Of a stretch of DNA of 33,326 nt, positions 24,215 through 31,432 are shown in pieces; position 1 is the stretch's first letter; each line of letters begins with the position of its first letter. Source of the stretch: Sedimenticola sp. Lineage in GTDB: Bacteria; Pseudomonadota; Gammaproteobacteria; Chromatiales; Chromatiaceae. The DNA is taken from the NCBI GenBank assembly GCA_026989135.1, contig JALSJZ010000014.1, positions 1 to 33,326 on the forward strand, read 5' to 3'. The notes under the pieces were generated by a model. That model saw only the letters and a list, made by a program, of their open reading frames with translations. It had not been told where the DNA came from and ran no database searches. Both the position numbers and the translations under genes were made by a program.

Positions 24215-27200
24215 TTATTTAGCAACCGCAAAACGGCGGTAAAGAATAGGCAGCAGAATCAGTGTAAGTACGGTGGAGGACATCAGCCCACCAATCACCA
24301 CTACCGCTAAGGGACGCTGGATCTCAGAACCCGGCCCCGTTGCAAACAGCAAGGGAATCAGGCCAAAGGCGGCGATGTTGGCTGTCATCAATACGGGGCG
24401 CAGACGCCTTTTGGCACCTTCAAGCACCACCTCACCAATGGGTCTGCCCAGAGCCAGCAACTGGTTAAAGTAGCTGACCATCATCACACCATTGAGCACA
24501 GCAATACCCAGCAGGGCGATAAAGCCCACCGAGGCCGGAACGGAGAGGTATTCACCCGTGACCCACAACCCCACGACACCACCGATCATGGCAAATGGGA
24601 TATTGCTAAGCACGAGTACCGCCTGGCGCACTGAACGGAAGGTGGAGAAGAGGATCAGAAAGATCAGCCCCAGCGCCACCGGCACCACAATAGAGAGCCG
24701 CTTGGCCGCCCGTTGCTGGTTTTCAAATTGCCCCCCCCACTCCAGAGAGTACCCAATGGGCAGTTTGACCTGCTCGGCCACCTTGGCCTTCGCCTCCTCC
24801 ACAAAGCTCACCAGATCCCGCCCCGATACGTTGGCAATGACCACCGCCATCCGCTTTCCCCCCTCACGATTGAGCGCTACCGGCCCCTCAATACGCTCCA
24901 CCTGTACCAGGTTGGAAAGAGGTACGCCCTGCCCATCAGGCAGACTGATCTGTAACCCGGCGAAGGCCGCCGGAGAGTTTCGCAACGCCTCTGAGCTCTT
25001 CAGAATCAAGGGAATACGGCGGTTGCCTTCATAGATCATACCCGGCTGCAGCCCCTCTACTTTGGCGCGTAATACACGTTCCAGGCTATCCACGTCCAGC
25101 CCTAACCGGCCGGCAGCAAGACGGTCTATTTTCATCCGGTAATACTGGGCACCCTCATTGCGTGGTGAATAGACATCTTCCCCACCGGAGATACCCTGTA
25201 ACACCGCTACCAGTGCCTCTGCGGTGCGGTTCAATCCCTCCTGATCATCGCCGAAGATCTTTATCGCCAGATCACCCCTGACCCCCGTCAGCATCTCGGA
25301 GACGCGCATCTCAATGGGTTGGGTAAAGGCATAGGCTACGCCGGGGAAATCAGCCAGTACCTCACGCAGTGAGGCATTCAGAGCCTCTTTATCTGGTACC
25401 GTCCACTCCTCTACCGGCTTGAGCACCAGGAAGCTGTCCGTTTGGTTCAAACCCATGGGATCCAGACCCAGCTCATCAGAGCCGGTACGCGCAATCACTC
25501 CCTTAACCTCTGGCACCCGCTCCATTACCGCACGCTGAAAACGGGTGTCGATGGCAATGGATTGCTCCAGATTGATTGAGGGCAGCTTTTCCAGCTGCAC
25601 AATGAGATCCCCCTCATCCATGGTGGGCATAAAGGTCTTGCCAACCTGGGTGTAGAGCCCGCCCGCCGATACCAGCAGCAGCAGGGCAAATGCAAACAGC
25701 AGGTTGCCATGATCCAGTGACCAGCGCAGCACAGGGTCGTAGAGTCGGCTGGCCTGGCGTATCAGCCAGGGCTCTTTATGGCTGACATTCCCCAGCAGGT
25801 AGGAGGCCAACACGGGGATCACCGTCAGCGAAAGCAGCAGCGCGCCACTCAAGGCAAAGACAATGGTCAGTGCCACCGGCCCGAACAGCTTGCCTTCCAG
25901 CCCTTGCAGCGTCAGCAGTGGCAGGAAGACGATGATGATGATCAACATCCCTGAGGTGATCGGCAATGCAACCTCACGCGCTGCCCGGTAGATCAGATGC
26001 AGGCGCGGCAGGCGTGTTGCCCGTTTCTGGTTCGCAAGATGGGTGACGATGTTCTCCACCACCACCACGGCTGCATCGACCAGTATGCCGATGGCAATGG
26101 TCAACCCACCCAGGGACATCAGGTTGGCGGACAAACCGAACTGATTCATCAGGATAAAGGTCACCAGCGCGGCCAAAGGCAGCACCAGGGCGACCGTCAG
26201 GGCAGCGCGCAGATCCCCCAGGAACAACACCAGCAATATTAGAACCAGAACAATGGCCTCTACCAGAGCCTTGGTGACCGTTCCCACCGCCCGGTCAACC
26301 AGGTGGCCACGATCATAGAAGACCTCAATCCGAACATCTTTTGGAAGGCTCTGCTCCAGCTCTGCCAGTTTGGCATCTATCCCCGCCACCACCTTGCGGG
26401 CATTGGCGCCACGCAGACCCAGCACCAGCCCCTGCACGGTTTCGCCCTCTCCATTGCGGGTCACAGCTCCATAACGGGTCAGGGTGCCGATGCGCACCTC
26501 GGCCACATCACCCACCCTGACCGGCTGATTCGGGTCTGGATGCACAACAATAGTGGAGATATCCTCAAGGGTTTGAACGCTCCCCTCAACCCGCACCAGC
26601 AAGGCCTCTTCACCATCATTCAGGCGACCCGCCCCATCATTGCGGTTATTGACTTCCAGCGCTCTGTGCAGCTCCTCAAGGGTGATGCCACGCGCGATAA
26701 GCCGGGCATTATCCGGCACCACCTCGAAGGTACGCACCAGGCCACCCAGGGCATTGACATCCGCCACGCCGGGAACCGTGCGAAGGGCTGGGCGAATCAC
26801 CCAATCCAGCAGCTCCCGCCGCTCCATAAGCGAAAGCCCGTCACCCTCGATGGTAAACATAAACATCTCACCAAGCGGCGTGGTCAAGGGGGCAAGCCCG
26901 CCGGTGACACCCTGCGGGAGATCACCCCAGACGCTGTTGATGCGCTCTGCCACCTGCTGCCGCGCCCAATAGATATCGGTTCCCTCTTCAAAGTCCACGG
27001 TAATATCGGTCAAGGCATATTTAGCCACTGAGCGCAGCATGGTCAGGTGTGGAATGCCCAGCATCTCCACCTCGATCGGCACAGTGATGCGCGCCTCGAT
27101 CTCTTCAGGCGTCATGCCCGCCGCCTTGACGATGATCTTCACCTGGGTGCTGGAGACATCAGGAAACGCATCAATAGGGGTACGCTGGATGGCCATCCAG

Positions 27201-27280
27201 CCCGCTCCTATCAGCAGTGCCACAACCAACAGCATAAGCAGCCGCTGGGTCAGTGCAAATTGAATCAGACGAGCTAGCAT
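24215..27280 (-). CDS. cusA: CusA/CzcA-family heavy-metal efflux RND pump
   Basis: The inner-membrane, proton-driven pump of a tripartite metal exporter. 1021 residues with the RND layout: helix 1, periplasmic porter half, helices 2-7, second porter half, helices 8-12. The fourth helix reads AIGILVDAAVVVVEN (396-410) with D402 and E409; the AIG..VDAA form is nearer to CusA (monovalent copper/silver) than to the DFG..VDGA of CzcA. M663 in SEMLTG aligns with one of CusA's substrate methionines, but I could not place the other two, so metal choice is inferred. ATG 27280 shares one base with the adaptor's stop (TAATG) and has GGAG eight bases upstream. Confidence 0.92.
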   Translation of the reverse strand: MLARLIQFALTQRLLMLLVVALLIGAGWMAIQRTPIDAFPDVSSTQVKIIVKAAGMTPEEIEARITVPIEVEMLGIPHLTMLRSVAKYALTDITVDFEEGTDIYWARQQVAERINSVWGDLPQGVTGGLAPLTTPLGEMFMFTIEGDGLSLMERRELLDWVIRPALRTVPGVADVNALGGLVRTFEVVPDNARLIARGITLEELHRALEVNNRNDGAGRLNDGEEALLVRVEGSVQTLEDISTIVVHPDPNQPVRVGDVAEVRIGTLTRYGAVTRNGEGETVQGLVLGLRGANARKVVAGIDAKLAELEQSLPKDVRIEVFYDRGHLVDRAVGTVTKALVEAIVLVLILLVLFLGDLRAALTVALVLPLAALVTFILMNQFGLSANLMSLGGLTIAIGILVDAAVVVVENIVTHLANQKRATRLPRLHLIYRAAREVALPITSGMLIIIIVFLPLLTLQGLEGKLFGPVALTIVFALSGALLLSLTVIPVLASYLLGNVSHKEPWLIRQASRLYDPVLRWSLDHGNLLFAFALLLLVSAGGLYTQVGKTFMPTMDEGDLIVQLEKLPSINLEQSIAIDTRFQRAVMERVPEVKGVIARTGSDELGLDPMGLNQTDSFLVLKPVEEWTVPDKEALNASLREVLADFPGVAYAFTQPIEMRVSEMLTGVRGDLAIKIFGDDQEGLNRTAEALVAVLQGISGGEDVYSPRNEGAQYYRMKIDRLAAGRLGLDVDSLERVLRAKVEGLQPGMIYEGNRRIPLILKSSEALRNSPAAFAGLQISLPDGQGVPLSNLVQVERIEGPVALNREGGKRMAVVIANVSGRDLVSFVEEAKAKVAEQVKLPIGYSLEWGGQFENQQRAAKRLSIVVPVALGLIFLILFSTFRSVRQAVLVLSNIPFAMIGGVVGLWVTGEYLSVPASVGFIALLGIAVLNGVMMVSYFNQLLALGRPIGEVVLEGAKRRLRPVLMTANIAAFGLIPLLFATGPGSEIQRPLAVVVIGGLMSSTVLTLILLPILYRRFAVAK

Positions 27281-28359
27281 TATTCGTTCTCCAACCAGGC
27301 AGATTTAAGGGCAGCAGTGCCGGATATCGCCAGCTTGTCACCCGAATTCAGTTTTCCGCTGATAATGAGATGATCCCTCTCCTCACTCCGTATTTGAACC
27401 TGGGTGGGGCTAAAGCCGTCCGTGACGGCAGTGAAGACCCAGCTCTTCCCGGCACTGCGCACCAGCGCCGCCCGTGGGATGCGAAAGCTCCCGGCCTCTT
27501 CGGCCTGGGCAATCCTGACCTGGACAAACTGGCCGGGACGCAGAAGCTCTGCCCCCTTATCTACCTGAGCACGCACCAGGATACCCTGGTCTTTTTCATG
27601 CACCATGCGCCCCACGGTGATCACACGACCCCTCACCTCAGGCTCATCAACTTCAACCAGGGTGCCGTTAGCCGATGTCCCCAGTTTGTCCAGAGGAACA
27701 TGTATCTCTAGCCACAGAGGAGAGAGCTGTCCCACCTTGTAGATGGGCTCCAGCGCATCCACCTGCTGCCCTGGCGTTGCAAGCTGATCAAGCACTACAG
27801 CATCCATCGGGGAGCGTATCTTCAAGGCACTGGAGAGGCGGCGTTCACGAGCCAGGATTTTCAAACCATCCACGCCCAACCCTGCAAGCTGCAGCAACTG
27901 GCGATGCTGCTCTACACGGGTCTTGATCTGGATATTATTGGCGCGCGTCTCCAGATAGCGGCGCTCGGCAATAATACCCTCATCATGCAGTTGCCGATCC
28001 CGCTTGAGAGCAGCATTGCTCAGCTCCAGCCGGGTAAGCGCCGCAAGGTAGTCCCGTTGCTGTTCCAGGAGCTGGGGGCTTTGAATCACAGCCAGCGGCT
28101 GCCCTTTTACAACCTCTTCACCTTCAGCGACCAACAGCGCCTCTAACAGGCCTGCCCGCAAGGCGCTTACCACACGCAACTGGGCATTGGGCACCACCAC
28201 TTTGGCCGGGAATGGCATACCCCAGGTGCTCACTACCGGCTGTGGTGATTCAACTCTGATATCGAGCGCCTCCCGCTGAGCAGGGTCAATCGCTATTTTC
28301 CCGGCAGCATGGAGTGACCCAGCCAATAAGACAGTCAGTAAAACAAGTGTTTTTTTCAT
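27280..28359 (-). CDS. RND periplasmic adaptor (membrane fusion) subunit
   Basis: 359 residues; joins the pump to the outer-membrane channel. Cleavable signal peptide (MKKTLVLLTVLLAGSLHAAG), beta-barrel start, lipoyl half-motifs (LLVAEGEEVVKGQPLAVIQSP and SPMDAVVLDQLATPGQQVD), a helical hairpin in between (LLEQQRDYLAALTRL to LAGLGVDGL), and the membrane-proximal barrel. It is shorter than CzcB and lacks a methionine- or histidine-rich N-terminal metal-binding stretch. ATG 28359 follows AGAGGA and overlaps the channel gene's stop by one base, so channel, adaptor and pump are translationally chained. Confidence 0.92.
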   Translation of the reverse strand: MKKTLVLLTVLLAGSLHAAGKIAIDPAQREALDIRVESPQPVVSTWGMPFPAKVVVPNAQLRVVSALRAGLLEALLVAEGEEVVKGQPLAVIQSPQLLEQQRDYLAALTRLELSNAALKRDRQLHDEGIIAERRYLETRANNIQIKTRVEQHRQLLQLAGLGVDGLKILARERRLSSALKIRSPMDAVVLDQLATPGQQVDALEPIYKVGQLSPLWLEIHVPLDKLGTSANGTLVEVDEPEVRGRVITVGRMVHEKDQGILVRAQVDKGAELLRPGQFVQVRIAQAEEAGSFRIPRAALVRSAGKSWVFTAVTDGFSPTQVQIRSEERDHLIISGKLNSGDKLAISGTAALKSAWLENE

Positions 28360-29585
28360 TACAAATCCTCTCCCCGGATATGATTCAGCTGAGCAATGGC
28401 ATGCATACGCTCCAACCGATAGAATTCGAGCTGCTGGGCTGCCGTAGCAGCCTGCTCACGAGCCAGCAGTAGAAAATAGAGATCCGCCTCCCCCAGCTCA
28501 AAGGCACGGCGGGCAAGCCTGATTCGTGTTTGAGCAAGCCGGCTTCCCTGCTCGGCCAGCGTTAGATTCTTTGCTGCACGCACTACCGCCTGTTGCGCCT
28601 GCTCCAATTCAAGCTCCAGCGCCCAGGCCACCTGTGCCCAGTCGGCCTGAGCCTCGGTCAGGGCAAGCTCAGCCTCAGCAATCCCGGGGGCAGCAGAGGC
28701 ATGGGTTCCAAACGGCACGCTGATGCCTACACCCAGTGCGTTACCATAAGGATCTCTGCCAATGCCCCGGTCTCGTTTGGCATATAGGGTAAGCACCGGG
28801 TTATCACGCCGCTTCAATTTCACGTCATCCCGCTGCGCACGCGCCTGTTCAATAGCAAATTTTGCAGCCACAAGGCGGGGATGAGAGGGGTTCAATTCAG
28901 TGCCTGGATTCTGTCTGTCCATCAGATCATCTGGCAGCTCATCGAAAGTGGTATAGGCTCGCCAGGAGCTGCGCTCCCGTTCTACAGCGGCCATTGCATG
29001 CTGATAAGCGGCCTCCCTGGTAAGCGCTTCCTGTTGCGCCAGAATCAGATCACTGCGGGCAAGCTCACCGGCATTGACCCGGCGCTCTATATCTATTTCA
29101 AGAGCCTTTGCTGAATCCCACTGGCTCCTGGCCTGCTCCTGGCTGCTCTCAGCCAGACGTAACGCCCAGGCCCGCTCCAGCACCTGGCCGGCCACCTCCC
29201 AGGAGAGCAGACGGAACTCAGCACCAGCCCGGGAGATGATGCTGCCTCCCAGACTACGGCGGACGCCACGCTGGCCCGGTAGCCACAACGGCATATCCAG
29301 GTTTGCCTCCCACTCCCGGTATCCCCGCTCACTGCCCAGATCATCGCTTCTATAGGCCAGACCGGCCACCGGATCACCACCAAACAGCGCATCTGCCTGC
29401 TGCTGATAACCCGCTCCAACTTGCCGGAGCGCGGCATGAACCTTGGCTTTTGGATGAATCTGCAAGGCCGCCTGAACCGCCTCGTTAAACGAAGGGGCGG
29501 CTTGAAGCGCAGGGAAAAAGAGCACCGCTACAAACAGTAAAACTGCTGTATGAGCCCTATGCTTTTTTCTACTCGGGTTTTCCAT
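28359..29585 (-). CDS. TolC-family outer-membrane channel of the metal exporter
   Basis: 408 residues, outer-membrane channel of the efflux complex. A signal peptide (TAVLLFVAVLFFPALQA, cleavage before APSF) shows it is not a lipoprotein, so it is more CzcC- than CusC-like. The two repeats of the OEP fold are visible as long amphipathic helices with Ala/Gln/Glu heptads (for example ELARSDLILAQQEALTREAA and the equivalent ELGEADLYFLLLAREQAATA), plus the short strand RRDNPVLTLYAKRDRGIG. ATG 29585 is used because GGAG lies seven bases upstream; the frame stays open back to 29834, but that part overlaps the SUMF1 gene and is not coding. Confidence 0.9.
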   Translation of the reverse strand: MENPSRKKHRAHTAVLLFVAVLFFPALQAAPSFNEAVQAALQIHPKAKVHAALRQVGAGYQQQADALFGGDPVAGLAYRSDDLGSERGYREWEANLDMPLWLPGQRGVRRSLGGSIISRAGAEFRLLSWEVAGQVLERAWALRLAESSQEQARSQWDSAKALEIDIERRVNAGELARSDLILAQQEALTREAAYQHAMAAVERERSSWRAYTTFDELPDDLMDRQNPGTELNPSHPRLVAAKFAIEQARAQRDDVKLKRRDNPVLTLYAKRDRGIGRDPYGNALGVGISVPFGTHASAAPGIAEAELALTEAQADWAQVAWALELELEQAQQAVVRAAKNLTLAEQGSRLAQTRIRLARRAFELGEADLYFLLLAREQAATAAQQLEFYRLERMHAIAQLNHIRGEDL

Positions 29586-29598
29586 TCCAATCTCCAAT

Positions 29599-30471
29599 TC
29601 ATTCACCTGGCAGAATATCCTGGGCAAGACGAAAGCCCACATTGTAGCCACCACTGCCCGGCAGATACCCATCCCGCTTAGCTGAACGTACCCACTGTGG
29701 GATGTCTCCCCAGGAGCCACCCCGGATAGCTCGGGATCCCTTGTCATTCCGAATCGCACAGACCATCTCGGCACCACCGTAGTTTTCGTCATACTTAGAG
29801 CAGGTCCACTCCTCCACATTGCCCGCCATGTCATACAGACCCCATGCGTTTGGTATAAAGGAACCTACGGGTGAAGTGAACTCCCAACGATCTCTACCTT
29901 CTATCTCTCCACCGCAACAGATATCCTGACCATAATTTGCATAGTCATGGCTTGCACTTTCTCCCCAGCTATAAGCCGTTACCGTCCCTGCCCGTGCTGC
30001 ATACTCCCATTCAGCCTCGGTGGGCAGACGGAAGTGTTTATCCTCCTCTTTCGAAAGCCATTCAGCATAGGCCATAGCTTCATGCCAGCTTACGTTGATC
30101 ACCGGCAGATCACCCCGACCCCAGCCAAAGTCATCCGGTTTTTTCCTGCCTGTCGCCTCAGCAAACCGGTCATACTCCTCAAAAGTAACCTCATGCTTGC
30201 CAATGGCATAACCCTTCAAACATACGGTATGCTGAATTTCATCCCGCCCCCGGCCAAGCGTTGCATTCGGGCTGCCCATCCTGAAGCAACCAGCCTCAAT
30301 AAATGCCATCTCTGAAGCCAGCAAAGCCGCTGAGGGTTTCGCCTTTTGGTCATTGCTGCTATAGGGGCTCTTGCCCTCCGCAATACCCACAAAAGCTGCA
30401 ACAATAATTGCCGCAGCCAAGCCGTTTGCAGGCCACTTGTGATGATGTTCGGGAAATATAGGGTTGTTCAC
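29599..30471 (-). CDS. SUMF1-domain protein, first gene of the metal-efflux operon
   Basis: 290 residues. Residues 1-35 hold a HHH cluster and one hydrophobic helix (ANGLAAAIIVAAFVGIAEG), giving export or anchoring in the periplasm; residues 55-286 are a formylglycine-generating-enzyme (SUMF1) fold with MAFIEAGCFRMGS, KHEVTFEEYDRF, LPVINVSWHEAMAYAEWLS, RLPTEAEWEYAARAG, YDMAGNVEEWTCS, RAIRGGSW and NVGFRLA. The copper-binding, catalytic cysteine pair that follows GGS in true FGEs is missing (GGSWGDIPQWVRSAKRD), so sulfatase activation is unlikely. Six other cysteines remain (62, 84, 185, 186, 224, 238). GTG 30471 is chosen for its excellent GAGGAGG seven bases upstream. It ends 13 bases before the channel gene. 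Confidence 0.88.
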   Translation of the reverse strand: MNNPIFPEHHHKWPANGLAAAIIVAAFVGIAEGKSPYSSNDQKAKPSAALLASEMAFIEAGCFRMGSPNATLGRGRDEIQHTVCLKGYAIGKHEVTFEEYDRFAEATGRKKPDDFGWGRGDLPVINVSWHEAMAYAEWLSKEEDKHFRLPTEAEWEYAARAGTVTAYSWGESASHDYANYGQDICCGGEIEGRDRWEFTSPVGSFIPNAWGLYDMAGNVEEWTCSKYDENYGGAEMVCAIRNDKGSRAIRGGSWGDIPQWVRSAKRDGYLPGSGGYNVGFRLAQDILPGE

Positions 30472-30737
30472 GGTATTGCCTCCTCTATCAACCTGTAACT
30501 TCAGCATACCCAGGTAAACTGAAATCAAACTGAACGCGGATTAATAATGTTGCCAACAATACTGAGTATAGGTGGGTCTAAAGGCTGTCCCTGCTACGGG
30601 GCTTTACTGGGGGGAGCTATGAATTATGAACCTCTGTGGGGATTCTGGTAGCAGAAGGCGCTTATCGACAAGACCCGCAGAGAGGGGGAGGGGTGGATGA
30701 GAAGGTGCTTTTGCAGCGCAGCAACCTCATCCTGAAA

Positions 30738-31274
30738 TCATCTGGCGTTGAAATACCGCTGCCCCAGCTTCTGGTAGCGCTGGGCGGAATACTCAAAAAA
30801 TGCGATCTCCTTCTCGGTCAGCCTGCGGATCTGTTTGACCGGTGAGCCGAGGTAGAGATAACCACTCTCCAGCAGCTTGCCGCCCGGCACCAGGCTGCCC
30901 GCCCCAACAATCACCTCAGACTCCACAACCGCGCCATCCAGCACAATGGAGCCCATGCCGATCAGGCATCGATCCTTGATCTCGCAGCCGTGCAGGGTGA
31001 CGTTGTGTCCCACCGTGATGTCATTGCCTACCGTGGTCGAATAGCCATCGGGCACAAACTGGCTGGCATGGGTGACATGCACCACGCTGCCATCCTGAAT
31101 GCTGGTGCGTTCGCCGATGCGGATCTGGTGAATATCACCACGCACCACCACGCAGGGCCAGATGGAGGAACCACTGCCGATCTCCACATCACCAATCACC
31201 ACGGCAGTCTCATCCACCCAGGCATCCGCTGCAATAACCGGGGCCATCCCTTCAAATGTTCGAATATTGTTCAC
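30738..31274 (-). CDS. Gamma-carbonic-anhydrase-like hexapeptide protein (YrdA type)
   Basis: 178 residues forming a left-handed beta helix from hexapeptide repeats (VVIGDVEIGSGSSIWPCVVV, then ITVGHNVTLHGC, CLIGMGSIVLDG, VIVGAGSLVPGG) closed by a C-terminal helix. Histidines at the expected metal sites occur in VVHVTHAS and VGHNVTLHGC. It lacks the acidic loop of active Cam enzymes, so carbonic anhydrase activity is not assured; E. coli YrdA-type relatives have uncertain function. GTG 31274 is used because GGGAGAG precedes it; the nearby ATG at 31276 is immediately followed by a stop. Divergent from prlC. The region 30472-30737 downstream holds the SUMF1 5' region and no further gene. Confidence 0.9.
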   Translation of the reverse strand: MNNIRTFEGMAPVIAADAWVDETAVVIGDVEIGSGSSIWPCVVVRGDIHQIRIGERTSIQDGSVVHVTHASQFVPDGYSTTVGNDITVGHNVTLHGCEIKDRCLIGMGSIVLDGAVVESEVIVGAGSLVPGGKLLESGYLYLGSPVKQIRRLTEKEIAFFEYSAQRYQKLGQRYFNAR

Positions 31275-31432
31275 ATTCTCTCCCAGGCTCGATAAATTTG
31301 CCGAAGTATATCAGCAGATTGCCACTTTTTGCTGTCCATAGAACACCCCCCTGGCATATTTGGACGACTTTCGCACTGAAGCCCGCCCGGCATGATGATA
31401 TTATCCGCCTTTTCAGCTGACTGAACTGCCCT

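Noticed and set aside
26303-27031. 242-codon open frame on the plus strand
   Set aside because: Antisense to the RND pump gene, whose motifs are complete.
29586-29834. Longer N-terminus for the TolC-family protein
   Set aside because: The extension overlaps the SUMF1 coding region, lacks a signal peptide at its start, and the ATG at 29585 has a proper Shine-Dalgarno sequence followed by a signal peptide.
30529-30737. MerR-type dyad (ACCTG..CAGGT) in front of the metal-efflux operon, near 30484-30512
   Set aside because: Only five-base arms 15 apart and no matching -35/-10 pair with the 19-20 base spacing typical of MerR-family promoters; not strong enough to call.
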